NCBI GenBank assembly: GCA_017163975.1
Contig: JAFFSR010000397.1
Coordinates: forward strand, 53,501-117,500
Origin: Anastatus disparis
Taxonomy: Eukaryota > Arthropoda > Insecta > Hymenoptera > Eupelmidae
Reading direction: 5' to 3'
DNA: 64,000 bases
Shown: positions 50,116 through 60,526 of the stretch, piece by piece
Numbering within the stretch: the stretch's first letter is position 1
Layout of the letters: every line of letters starts with the position of its first letter
The notes under the pieces: model-generated
What the model was told of the DNA's origin: nothing
What the model saw: only the letters and a program-made list of their open reading frames with translations
Databases searched by the model: none
Program-made: the position numbers and the translations under genes

Positions 50116-50690
50116 TAAATCATATTAAGGTGCTTTCATAGTAGCAATATAATTGCTGAAATTAAAAAATTTGAGCCTTGAACAAAATGGGCATCATTAT
50201 TGATTTTGGGATATTTAAATTGTGTTTTTTTATTTAAAAAAACCGAAATTGACAATGTCAATGCTACTTGATTGCAATAAGAATATGCATTTTGAAAGTT
50301 AGAGGATTCGAATGATTACTGTTTAATACGTGAATAAATAAATAAAGATCTTCTAGTTTTCATTAAAAATTGTAATTTTTGAGAAATGTTATATTTTTTT
50401 AATAATTTTCAAATAAAGAATTTTTTTCCAATATTTGCTGCTTTTCAAATTTCAGAGATATAAATTGATAATGGAGACACTGACGATTTTCGCAAATAAC
50501 AGAATTATTAACTATCTTACCAATTATGTTCCTAATAATGTGAGAATTCTGATATAATTTATATTTATTCAAAAATATACGCTATCTTCGCGCCATAAGC
50601 GGTATCTGGTGATATCTGTATTTTTAGGGTAAGAAAAATTTAAAATATTACCCAACTACCACAACGTATTTTTTTCTTTTTTTTGGTTAA
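50116..50690. other. AT-rich gap
   Basis: No recognised feature. It could be intron if the following segment is a terminal exon. Confidence 0.35.
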
Positions 50691-50695
50691 TTAAG

Positions 50696-50942
50696 CGTAA
50701 ATGTATGCACAAATTTTTTATTACTCACGGATGTTCCTATTTCATTGGTAGCATTCATGAACGTGCATCCCAATCACGTGAACATCATAAAACAATATGT
50801 TCAAAATTTACAGAATTCTTTCCAAATGAAGCAATTTGCGAAATTCGCGAAAAGTGTGATTACCACGGATACAGAGAATATCCTTGGTGAGATGTTAAAA
50901 TGGTTTAAACAAGATAAATCAAATAATGCAATAAAGTGTTGA
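50696..50942 (+). CDS. Candidate terminal exon of an unknown host gene
   Basis: A pyrimidine-rich run (TTTTTTTCTTTTTTTTGG) and AG at 50694-50695 precede an open frame. It includes SLVAFMNVHPNHVNIIKQYV, an amphipathic stretch and TENILGEMLKWFKQDK, ends NAIKC, and stops with TGA at 50940-50942. AATAAA follows at about 50957. Composition is ordinary protein-like, unlike the low-complexity ORFs around it. I do not recognise the family. A second possible acceptor is at 50750-50751. The 61-codon ORF in the other frame is a shadow. Confidence 0.4.
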
Positions 50943-50959
50943 TGTAATAATTCAAATAA

Positions 50960-52150
50960 AGTTTTGTACGCTGCTCTATAGTGTGCTGCCCTTTTTTTTA
51001 AAAAATGAGTGACAGATGAGAAGTAACAGGATCGTAGAATGTCTAAAGAGGTACTCGTAACCTCTGATCAATTTCAGCGCTCACAGCGGGTACTGAGTAT
51101 TAATAATGTAGCAATCTTGATACTCCTAGCTATTTCGGTTTGTTAAGTTTTTATTACACATTTTATTTCAGCATACCTCTTTGCGTGTTATGCTAACCTA
51201 CTGCACTTACGCGGCAATTATACTAAATTGAGAAATAATCTTGCAAATAAACATTAATTAGGTTGGTATTTATTCAATTAATTTTTTGCGTAACTCGTGA
51301 ATATTGAAAACATATCGCGTTCATTTAAACACCCGAGGGAAGAAAAAGAAAAAGAAAAATCCGCAGATATCATGGAAACCGAGAAATAATCGCGATAACT
51401 GAAAATTTCGAGTGTACCGCGAAATCCAAAAATATTATCGCGATTATAAAAAATATCGAGGACACCGCAGGAACCGAAAGTTTCGAATTCATCAAGGTTA
51501 TCGAGTTCACCGCAACTATGCTGCATTTACTAAAAATATCGAATAATATTCTAATCTATTATATATTCGAATCTAAAAATATTCGAAACAAATTATTCTT
51601 TTTGTATTACCTTTTATGATTCGTTTTATTTAAACTTTATTTAAGTAAATAAATTTTTATTTTTCTTAGAGTTTTTTTTTAAAATTACTTTTGTGTAAAA
51701 TAATTTAAAATGTATATATACAACTTTATTTTTGATTATTTGTATTTGTGTTTTTCAGGAGAGTGAGAAATTCGTTTTCTTATACTTTAGGTTTAAAGAT
51801 AAAGTGGAATCGTTTTCCTTGATTAGGGGAAAAGTGATACACACTTTAGACGGATGCACTATTCTTTTTCTTTCTTCTTTCTTTCTAATTTTTAATAATT
51901 ATTGCCTTTCCTCGTTCAAAATATTTCTTTTTAATTTTATCGTTAATTTTTTTTTTACGTTGCGTTATTGATATTTAAAATTTTCAATAAATAATTAAAA
52001 TTATAATAAAAAGAATGTGTATAAGTGTAAATTTTAAAATAAACATAATTAGTTAAATTCTAAAAAGTAAAAAGTAATACATTTTTTATTAATTATAATT
52101 CATTTCATTTACTTAAAAACAAAAAAAACGCATAAATTTAATTTTTCCTC
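50960..52150. other. No clear gene; short TATCGCG repeats
   Basis: At 51385-51530, variants of TATCGCGAT followed by ATTTCGAG and ACCGC recur about every 45 bp, giving an artefactual minus-strand ORF. A 79-codon ORF at 51732-51971 is Phe/Ser-rich without a signature. The rest is AT-rich. Confidence 0.4.
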
Positions 52151-52158
52151 TCAAATGA

Positions 52159-52555
52159 TACCAACGCATGACGCCAATCAATTCAGTTCACATTCGTATA
52201 ATTGGTTACACAATTTAACTGAAAGAATCGAGCGTTGAGAAGCATTTGATCGAGAGCGCTGGACAATAGTTGCATATGCTGTTGACGAACTCGACTATTT
52301 GAAACAACAACATAGTCTTTTGCGTCAAACAGTTAAACAACAGAACGCTCGCCTAGAAGAATTAATTGCATCTCATAACGTAATAATAAATTCTGTCAAT
52401 AATTTAATACAAAAGAAAGAGAAAATAGTCGTCCATTTGTGGCTTATCACCAGCAACAGTTTGCTGAAGTTAAAGAACAAAATGACAGCCTAAAAGAACA
52501 AGTAGGAGAGTTAACTAACGAAGTTAAAAATTTAAAAATCAATCAAATTTACCTC
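52159..52555 (+). pseudogene. Coiled-coil protein ORF, broken
   Basis: The reading opens MIPTHDANQFSSHSYNWLHN, hits a TGA, then continues with a heptad-rich region (LDYLKQQHSLLRQTVKQQNA). After one frameshift near 52420 it gives AYHQQQFAEVKEQND and LKEQVGELTNEVKNLK. A long coiled coil is the only clear property. Such short coiled-coil proteins are found as ORF1/Gag-like products of mobile elements. A role in the downstream gypsy-like element is not shown. Confidence 0.45.
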
Positions 52556-52582
52556 ATCCTTTTTCTTAATTTTTTCTTTTTC

Positions 52583-52587
<5 letters not shown>

Positions 52588-52637
<50 letters not shown>
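52588..52637. repeat. (TA)n microsatellite
   Basis: Alternating TA run of about 25 units. Confidence 0.95.
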
Positions 52638-52638
<1 letters not shown>

Positions 52639-52678
52639 CAATTAATTTAATCTTTTTGGGCAAAATTCATAAATTATT

Positions 52679-52860
52679 CAGCTGAGAGGCTAAGTCTATG
52701 GGATACCTGAGAGTGCCGAAAGGTGCAAAAAGGTTTATTGGTATCTAAAAATTTTTAATTTCTTTCTTTTCAAACCAACGTTTATAAGTTTTAGCTGAAA
52801 GGCTGAACTTGTAGATGCCTTAATTGCTGAAAGGTGAAAAAAGGTTAGCGGTGAGATAAG
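52679..52860. repeat. Two-copy 114-bp tandem repeat
   Basis: AGCTGAGAGGCTAAGTCTAT at 52679 and AGCTGAAAGGCTGAACTTGT at 52793. Both are followed by a TGCCGAAAGGTGCAAAAAGG-like segment. Confidence 0.65.
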
Positions 52861-53004
52861 GAAATTTGTTCAATAATATATATATATATATAAATATTGA
52901 TATTGATTTTTCTCCTTTTTCCTTTTCCTTTTATCAATAATAATAATTTTTCTCGAAAAATTATTTCCTACATTTAATGCTCTTTTGTCTTGTCATTTTT
53001 GTAA

Positions 53005-53307
53005 ATGCCTAAATCTGGCCGAAACTTTAAGATTTGCCAAGCAGCAAATCGCTTAGGTTCAACTGGTGAAAAACGTGAGCGCTTTATCACTCGCGTAAAG
53101 GAAGATAATACAAATCTAGAGAAGCACATCCTAGTGCCCAGAGATCCAGTCTCGCCTCATAAAATCAGCATAGTAGGGCCGGTACAAGAAGGTATACGGA
53201 CACTACCACCACCGCCACAACCTGAACAACAAATCGTAAATAGGATACCAAATCACATTCTAGAAAGAGCCAGGCGAAATAATATTGTATTAATCACCTC
53301 AGACTAA
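53005..53307 (+). CDS. Small basic, proline-containing ORF
   Basis: 100 codons, MPKSGRNFKICQAANRLGST onwards, with a basic N-terminal half, a TLPPPPQPEQQ stretch and a C-terminal ILERARRNN. The frame is intact and starts with ATG after a T-rich run. No known domain was recognised. It follows the coiled-coil ORF on the same strand and could be part of the same element. Confidence 0.4.
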   Translation: MPKSGRNFKICQAANRLGSTGEKRERFITRVKEDNTNLEKHILVPRDPVSPHKISIVGPVQEGIRTLPPPPQPEQQIVNRIPNHILERARRNNIVLITSD

Positions 53308-54114
53308 TATATAAGGAATTGTAAATTGCTAATTTCCTTTCCTTTTTTTTTTTAAATAAAAAAAAAACTCTAAATCAATTCATTCTTTTATCAAACCCTA
53401 CATTAAAATTTGAGTAGATACGTTCTAACTATAAAGAAGTAAAACGAATAATTAATTTAAAAAAAAATTTATCTTTTTCATTATTATTCAAACTAATAAA
53501 TAAAACACTTATAAAAAAAAATCTTTTAAATCAGCGATATTTAAAAAAGAAATTTTATAACGTTAAGATTTTTCTAGATAATAATTATTATTAATTTTCC
53601 TTATTTTATATACAAATATAGATATGAGGGATTAAAATAGCCATTTTTACGGCATATACAAGAGTAAATACGTATGGCATAACAAGTGACCGTAGCATCG
53701 CTTCGGGCATAAGCAGGTAGCTACTACGTATCCTGAAAATTTTTTCAGTATATTCGAATTTGAGCATCGACAAGATTCTAAGAGAAGGAGGTGCTGCTGC
53801 AACTGTAATAGAATTACGGTGGCAAATTCAATTAGTACTTGAATTAAAAATCATGCATATTATTTAAATAAAAATTAGGATTTTTTTTTTTTTTTTTTTA
53901 ATCATTATTATCATTATCCTTATATACAATTAAATAAAATAATTTGCTCGCTCAGAAAATATTTATCACTCAAAAATATTTTTTTCTTATCCCCTGGCGA
54001 AAAGTACGTCGAAAGACGTCTACTTTCTGAGAGAGAAGTTAAGCATTATCTACGGCGGCTCGGCGCACTAGCGATGCGCAATCGTGTTGACGCTCTGTTT
54101 TTCACGGCAGTTAA
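53308..54114. other. AT-rich DNA, poly-T and a purine tract
   Basis: A poly-T run lies at 53880-53899. AGAGAAGGAGGTGC at about 53780 resembles a polypurine tract, but no LTR was identified after it. From 53990 the sequence becomes GC-richer. Confidence 0.35.
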
Positions 54115-54285
54115 GAATAGAGAGGGCTACGTCTATCCTTCTCTGTCCGCCGGCGTTAGACATTGACTCTCTCCCTCTCTCTTTCTTTTTCATACAGAAT
54201 AGAGAGGGTTGCGTCTATCCTTCTCTGTCCGCCGGCTTTAAGAATTGACTCTCTCCCTCTCTCTTTCTTTCTCTTATATGTACAA
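54115..54285. repeat. 82-bp tandem duplication
   Basis: GAATAGAGAGGGCTACGTCT at 54115 and GAATAGAGAGGGTTGCGTCT at 54197, each running to CTCTCTCCCTCTCTCTTTCT. A third, diverged start is at 54299. Confidence 0.75.
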
Positions 54286-54788
54286 TAAAGGTAGCCGCGA
54301 ATGGAGGGGGCTATGTCTAGCCTTCTTTGCCGGTTACAACAAGCAGTATATCTTTTTCTTTATTTTTCTTATATAGTAATTTTAAATATTTTATTATTAA
54401 AACCTAACTTGTTTTATTTTGTGAATTATAAATTGCAGTGTGTTATAAAGTGTGTAAATTATAAAATGTGAGTGAAATATTGATGGTTTATTTTAATGAT
54501 TTATCATCAGTGGGAGAGGGGCAGAGAAGGATAGAGCATACTCGGTCAATAGCAGCAAGCGATTCATCGCGGTATTTTTATTTTAATGATTTATCATCAA
54601 AAACGAATTATCACAACGGGTAAGTTGGACGTACTTTTCGCCGGGAATAAGAAAAAATCGTATATTCACCTCGGGAGAGAAGTTGACCATCAATTGCTCG
54701 CGTATTTGCCCCCTCGCTGCGCTCGGGGGCAAATCTTACGCGAGCATTTAATGGTCAACTTCTCTCCCTAGGTTAATAATATACTATT
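54286..54788 (+). promoter_or_regulatory. Leader/LTR-like region before gag, with long hairpin
   Basis: It is repeated at 30557-31078. It contains AATAAAGGTAGCC near 54284, two direct copies of TTTATTTTAATGATTTATCA 91 bp apart, and a long stem-loop at about 54683-54762. The stem has GTTGACCAT, GCTCGCGTATTTGCCCC and the complementary GGGGGCAAAT, ACGCGAGC and ATGGTCAAC. It ends at the gag start. A role as R-U5/leader with a packaging structure is inference. No LTR copy was found at the 3' end of the element. Confidence 0.5.
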
Positions 54789-54789
54789 A

Positions 54790-56115
54790 ATGCATCCTGC
54801 AATAAGAGAACATTTTAGATATAGAGCAATTATAAGGGCCCAAAGAATAGTCGATAAGGTTAGTAACGACTGTTTTCGGACAGCTAAGTACAAAGACACA
54901 AGTGACGTTTACAACCTTCATTTTTTATCCAATGATAATCGCGGAATCAAGCAAACAGAAAGAATACCTTCATTCTGTACGTGGAGAAATTGTAATTATC
55001 AACTTCACAGAAATTTAAAATTATATTTTCAACATAAAAAAGAAGTAGCTCGAAGTCGTAAATCGTATAGAAAGGAGTTAGAAGGACTAATCGATTGCGA
55101 CTGGGACCTAGAAAACTTCTTTTCTATAAACAAAATAAGTTTACGGATCGGCAACTCTAACAAGCTTATTACTATCGAATATTGTAGAGCCTCAATGATC
55201 ATAAAAATAGGCAACATTAGAATTTTCAAGGAACAAATGAGTTCTGACAAACCGCTAGGCCCAATCACAAGAAATCAATCAAAAAATAACGAAGATTTGC
55301 AGCAAATTGTAGAAAATTTTAACCCTTTCGCATCGAGAGACAAAATACCTCGAGAAGGAAGCGAAAGTAATTTATTAGCAGAGAAGGAAAGCTCAACAAA
55401 TAGTACGTGCTCTGAAAACACACTTGAAAATACTAGTGTATTGAACAATCCTACTATTGAAGGCCAAGGCTCAGAAACTGCCTCTATGGTAGAAAATACG
55501 AATCAAGGAAACGTTATACTTTAGAATATTAATACTGAACCACCTATTAATCAAGTAGTAAATATGGCACCTCAAGTCATACCTTTAAAAGACGCCTTAA
55601 AGTTAGTCCCAGAGTATGATGGTAAAAACATACCGTTGAGTGTGTTTTTCGAGGGTTGTGATGAAGCCAAAGAAATGGTAGGCGCAGAAAGTGAAGCCAA
55701 CCTAGCAAAATTTCTAAGATCAAAATTAATTGGTGATGTCAGAAGTGCTATACGCGGGCACCCATTCACCACTGTAGAAGCTCTTAAAGACTATCTAAAA
55801 TCTCTATATGCACCAGCAAAAACTGTGCATCAGTTGCATAGTGAGCTTGGCTCAGAGTTTCAAGCAGATGACGAGTCTGTCATCACCTTTGCAAATAGGA
55901 TAACAGAATTAGGTAGGCGTATCCTAGAAGCTGGTAAAATAGCGAATGGAGAAGTTACACCTTCTTTTGAAACAAGCGTTAAAAGTTCTATGGTGGAATG
56001 TTTTAAACAGGGTTTAAAACCAGAAATCGAGCGTCATCTCACTGACGCAGACGATATGACCGATATACTAAAAAATGCTATCAAAGCTGAGAGAGCTTTA
56101 GAAGCTCAACAAGCC
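54790..56115 (+). pseudogene. gag: gag N-terminal and capsid region of gypsy-like element
   Basis: A single frame from ATG 54790 has one in-frame TAG (55522-55524) and continues to the MITE at 56116. The first ~244 codons (MHPAIREHFRYR onwards) are unfamiliar, with a Ser/Asn/Glu-rich end. The second part has capsid features of Ty3/gypsy Gag: LVPEYDGKNIPLSVFFEGCD, KTVHQLHSELGSEFQADDES and NRITELGRRILEA. Gag assembles the particle shell and packages the RNA. A 381-bp MITE splits it; the open frame resumes right after the second TTAA. Confidence 0.85.
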
Positions 56116-56119
56116 TTAA

Positions 56120-56500
56120 GAGGAGGTCGAGTATATCTGTCCTTTTCTAATCAAAGAATTGATTTTTTCACAAAAATTAATGATTATGGCAAAAAATAAG
56201 AAGAAAGCCCCATCTTGTATAATAAAAAGCAAGATTCTCTTTTATGAGGAAAAATTATTTTTATCGCTTCGTTTTTAAGAAAACCTTGAAAAACTGAATT
56301 TTCCATCCTAACCTCTATTTTTTAAGTTTTTCAAGGTTTTCTTCAAAACGAATCGATAAAAATAATTTTTCCTCATCAAAGAAAATCTTGCTTTTTATTA
56401 TACGAGATGGGGCTATCTCCTTATTTTTTGCTACAATTATTAGTTTTTGCAAAAAAATTAATTCTTTGATTAGAAAAGGACAGAGATATACGACCTGCTC
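56120..56500. mobile_element. 381-bp TTAA foldback MITE, family D, inside gag
   Basis: TTAA lies at 56116-56119 and 56501-56504. The arms start GAGGAGGTCGAGTATATCTG and continue TCCTTTTCTAATC. They are inverted along nearly the full length. It lies between the capsid and nucleocapsid coding parts, and the gag frame is the same on both sides once one TTAA is counted. Confidence 0.95.
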
Positions 56501-56504
56501 TTAA

Positions 56505-57176
56505 GAAATTCGAATAAAAGAAATGAGAATCAAGGCGTAATAAAAAAACATACATTTGCTTGTCAAATTTGTAAGTCAGTAAACCATGAAACGAGCAAAT
56601 GTAGCATAGAATTAAGACCAACAATTAACTGTCAGATCTGCAAAAAATCTGGACATACTGCTGAAAAATGTCTATTGAGACAAGGTGGCATAGAAAAATG
56701 TCAAGTATGCAACAATTTAGGACATACTGCAAAAAATTGCAGAATATCGTTTCCTAATAAGAAATGCCAGTTGTGTAACAAAAAAGGTCACGAGGCAAAC
56801 AATTGTCAATCAATAAACACAACCTCACAAAATTGTCAATTATGTAATAGGTACGGCCATACAGCAAAAAAACTGCAGTGCTAGTTTAAACGCTAGTGTC
56901 ACTTGTCAGTTATGCAATAAAATTGGTCATTCTGCAAAATCATGTAGGCCGCAACAAACTGATTTTAAGGTTAAAAAGGTATGCAGTTACTGCAAATATG
57001 AAGGGCATACTATCGATGAATGTCGTAAGAGGCAATATAATCAACAACAATCGGGAAACGCTTTGGGTGTCTCGAAAGTGAACGCAAAGATAGAGACACC
57101 ACAAGCCCAATTGCGTTCAACAAACATGATTATGAACAGCAACGAAGAAACCTTAGAGTTTCTACAATTGCAATAA
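56505..57176 (+). pseudogene. gag: gag nucleocapsid with seven CCHC zinc knuckles
   Basis: Seven C-x2-C-x4-H-x4-C motifs follow one another: CQICKSVNHETSKC, CQICKKSGHTAEKC, CQVCNNLGHTAKNC, CQLCNKKGHEANNC, CQLCNRYGHTAKK (its last Cys in the -1 frame because of one extra A in a poly-A run near 56865-56872), CQLCNKIGHSAKSC and CSYCKYEGHTIDEC. Zinc knuckles bind genomic RNA; most gypsy Gags have one or two. The frame ends at TAA 57174-57176 and overlaps pol, which lies in the -1 frame. Confidence 0.9.
57053..57118 (+). promoter_or_regulatory. -1 ribosomal frameshift signal (slippery site and pseudoknot)
   Basis: GGGAAAC at 57053-57059 is in gag phase as G GGA AAC, a canonical slippery heptamer. 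After a 6-nt spacer, GGTGTCTC (57066-57073) pairs perfectly with GAGACACC (57093-57100). Inside that loop GAACGCAA (57080-57087) pairs perfectly with TTGCGTTC (57111-57118), forming an H-type pseudoknot. The -1 frame is open from here into the protease domains. Function is inferred from the architecture. Confidence 0.85.
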
Positions 57177-57999
57177 AACTACCCTGTAGGTTAATTCCAT
57201 TTATAGCATTTAAATGCGAATATACTATAGCAAACTTTATGCTAGATTCAGGGTCACAGGGCAACATTATTAAGCTTGGTTTAATACCAGAACGTATGTC
57301 AATAAATTATAGTAATGTAGTATGTTTAAAGGGTATAAACAACGACCCTGAGTATACAATAGGTGTTATTGATATTAAAATAAGTGGTATTACGACAAAT
57401 TTTCATGTAGTACGAAACAATATTGCAATTGTATATTGCGGTATTTTAGGCGCCACCTTCTTTAGAGAAACCAAATTAATAATAGATTATGATACAAAGA
57501 CAATTGAATTCAATAATACGGAAATGAAATTCAACCAAGATAAAAGAAACAACCAAGATTGGGAAGTTTCTCGTATAGTAAATATTAATCTAGACCAGAA
57601 TGATAAATTACCATTTATTGAAGTAAAAAATCATAGAGGAGGGGACAATGGGGTTATACTGATCGACACTGGGTCAGAAGGTAGTGTCGTCAAAAACAAA
57701 TTAATTCCTGAAAATTATGAAATAGATAGGTCTGATATCGCTTACCTACAGGGAATTAATGGACAAACCACAGCCACTACGGGATAGCTCGCATGAGAGT
57801 CAATGGACACTTGACTAATTTTCAAGTCGTTTCTGACGAGACAGAGCGTCCTTGTGATGGTATATTAGGTTCTGATTATTTCGATGAGACAGGCGCAATT
57901 ATTAATTTTGAAACAAATACCTTGGATGTATTTGGTACTTCTATACCTATATTGTATAGAAGCGAATTGATCGCCAAAAAAAACTCAATTCTGACATAG
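57056..57999 (+). pseudogene. pol: pol: two retropepsin-like domains in tandem
   Basis: The frame overlaps the gag end in -1. The first domain has MLDSGSQGNIIK (57240) and YCGILGATFF (about 57438). The second has ILIDTGSEGSVVK (about 57658) and CDGILGSDYFDETGA (about 57853). Both show the DSG/DTG catalytic triplet and the later ILG motif of retropepsins, and both keep a ...LIPE segment after the triplet. Retropepsins cleave Gag and Pol; one per polyprotein is usual, acting as a dimer. A frameshift lies near 57785, before the end of domain 2, and another in an A-run at about 57978. Confidence 0.8.
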
Positions 58000-59066
58000 A
58001 AAATTTAGAGGAAGAGTTAAACATACAAGATGTTGACTTCTCTAGCGGTCCAGAGATTGAAAATGATTATAACTTCATGGACAGTAATATCAATATAGAT
58101 AATAAAAACTTGTCTAGTATTGGTGAAGCATTTAGTTATGCTGACTCTGAGCAAAATGTATTTGAAGATTTAGGAGTGAGAACGATTAAGCACTTTAACA
58201 TTTACGTAGTGAATGATAAGGTAGAAAAGGTTGTTTTATATAATGAAGAAAAAGGTTCTCGAACTTAATATCATCAACTCAAGAGAGGATACTTGATATC
58301 ATCAACCTAGATCATTTAAGCGAAGAAGAGCGTGAACAAGCCAGACGCTTAATAGAAAAAAATTCAGACAGATTTCATTTAGAAGGCGATGAGTTAACGT
58401 ATACAAATGTGACAAAGCACAAAATAAGGACGACTGATGATATACCAGTCAACAATAAGCAATATAGACTTCCTCATATGCTCAAAGAGGAAGTCGAAAG
58501 ACAAATACAGGACCTATTTGACAAGGGCATTATTAGACTTTCAAGGTCTGCCTACAACACAAGTTTGTGGGTTGTGCCTAAAAAAGCCGGTCCTGACGGT
58601 AAACCAAGGTGAAGAGTAGTATTAGATTTTCAACCTCTTAATGAAAAAAACAGTACCTATGATACATCCACTGCCGAATATAACTGATATATTCGATCAA
58701 GTAGGATCAGCAGCGTATTTTACTGTACTTGATTGCGTTTCTGGGCTTCATCAAGTTCTTTTAGACGATGAAAGTGCAGAAAAAACAGCTTTCTCCACAC
58801 CATGTGGACATTACGAATTCATTCGTATGTCTTTTGGCCTTCGGAATGCAGCAACTGAATATCAGTAGGCTATGCACACTACCTTCGATGGAATGATCGG
58901 AAAAGGCATATTTGTATACATGGACGACATAGTAATATATGCACGTTCATTAGAAGAGCATGAAAAGATATTTTACCAAGTTATGGAACGATTAAGACAA
59001 GGAAGTTGGAAACTCGAACATAACGATTGTATATTTTACTTCAACCAACGGTACACCGTGCGATGA
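58000..59066 (+). pseudogene. pol: pol: reverse transcriptase, broken
   Basis: After a linker (LSEEEREQARRLIEKNSD, about 58318) come HKIRTTDDIPVNNKQYRLP (58420), VERQIQDLFDKGIIRLSRSA, WVVPKKAGPDGKPR, then YFTVLDCVSGLHQV with the first catalytic Asp (about 58725), EKTAFSTPCGHYEFIRMSFG, and the active site FVYMDDIVIYA at about 58912. This is Ty3/gypsy type, closest in style to errantiviruses. Breaks are TGA where Trp is expected (58610), a frameshift near 58645 and TAG at 58867. The RT thumb ends abruptly near 59040. Confidence 0.9.
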
Positions 59067-59089
59067 TGGCGCGAAAGAACTAATAAAAA

Positions 59090-60498
59090 ACAATAAAATA
59101 CTGGAAAAGCAAGAATTAGAATTTTGTGGCGTCAATGAGCTTAAAAGAACAAGAAACAAGAATTTATATGGCTTATGCATTAGAGGTGAGGAGCCCGAAT
59201 CACAAGCTATTATAAAGACAAATGTTTGCACGACCTTGAATAAATTAGAAACAATTTTATCAGAAAAAGGCATTAAAGAAATAAGTATTGCAAAAAGCAC
59301 AGCCATAGAAAACATAGAATGGTTGACCATTTTAGAATTAATGAAATTCGTATTTAAGGATGCAGAGACTAAAATAATTATTTGTTATGGAACACTGATA
59401 TACGTTCCTCTAAATAAAAGAGACGATATTTTTTACGAACTTCATAAATCACCTATAGGAGGTCATAGAGGTGTATCAAAAACTTATAATCGAATTCATC
59501 AAAAATATTTCTGGGAAAACTTAAAGGAAGATATTCAGAGACGAATACAGCAATGCCTTGAATGTCAATTGAAAAAATTGGTTAGGCTTAAAACTAAGCA
59601 ACCAATGATGATTACTGACACACCTGGTACAGTATTTGATAAGATAGCATTGGATATTGTTGAGCCTTTACCTGAAACTAAGGATAATAACGAATATATC
59701 TTGACAATGCAAGATCAGTTATCAAAATATTGTCTCGCAGTGCCTTTACAGAATGCGTTAGCAACAACTATAGCAGACGCATTCGTAAAGAAATTTATAT
59801 GCATGTTTGGTGCACCTCGAGTCATCTTAACAGATAGAGGAAGTAATTTCCTTAGTACTCTTATGAAAAGAGTTGCAAAAAGGTTTAAAATTAAAAAGGT
59901 TAGAACAGCTTTTAACCCACAATCAAATGGATCCTTAGAAAGGTCACACCATGCTCTTGGTGAATTTCTCAAGCAATATGCAGATAAAGACAATGAATAA
60001 GATCAGTGGGTAGATATAGCTATGCTAAACTATAATACATGCGTCCAAGAAAGCACAAAACATACACCATACGAGATAATTTTTGGAAAATTAGCAAGAT
60101 TACCGTCAAGTGAACCACTACAAGACAACGATTTACTTCCAACGTATCAAGGGTACATCAATGAGTTAGTTATAAGGTTAAATGGAATTAGGAATTCAGT
60201 TTATAATAATTTGATAGATTCTAAGAATAGGAATAAGAAATATTACGATAGGAATATAAATCCTAGGAATTTTAAGATAGGCGACTATGTATTTTTATTA
60301 AAAGGCCCTAAGCCTAATAAATTCGGAGACCACTATACAGGCCCGCATAAAATTTTAGAAATTATTAATAAGAATAATATTAGGATACAATTAAATAAAG
60401 GCTCAAAGTTAGTAAACACGAATAGGTTACGAATTTCTTATATTAATAACGAAATTAAGATTAAGAAAAAGAAAAAGAGAATTTCGAGTAGTAATTAA
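59090..60498 (+). pseudogene. pol: pol: integrase with GPY/F module
   Basis: The HHCC zinc region is HKSPIGGHRGV followed by QQCLECQLKK (59447-59575). The catalytic core shows the first Asp in IALDIVEPLPETK (59645), the second in RVILTDRGSNF (about 59820) and Glu in SNGSLERSHH (about 59930). The C-terminal GPY/F module is KIGDYVFLLKGPKP with HYTGPHKILEI (about 60270-60360). Integrase inserts the cDNA copy into the chromosome. A TAA at 59998-60000 splits core and tail. No RNase H domain is visible between RT and this segment, so there is probably a deletion near 59040-59060. Confidence 0.9.
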
Positions 60499-60520
60499 CA
60501 GATTAAATTTGCTTCTTTTT

Positions 60521-60526
60521 CAGATG
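60521..60526 (+). promoter_or_regulatory. Splice acceptor at the env start
   Basis: TTTGCTTCTTTTTCAG ends at 60523 and ATG follows at once (60524-60526). Errantiviruses and retroviruses express env from a spliced subgenomic RNA, and this fits. The donor was not located. Confidence 0.6.

Noticed and set aside
51278..51526. Minus-strand ORF with repeated Asp/Phe motifs
   Set aside because: Derived from a short degenerate tandem repeat; no domain.
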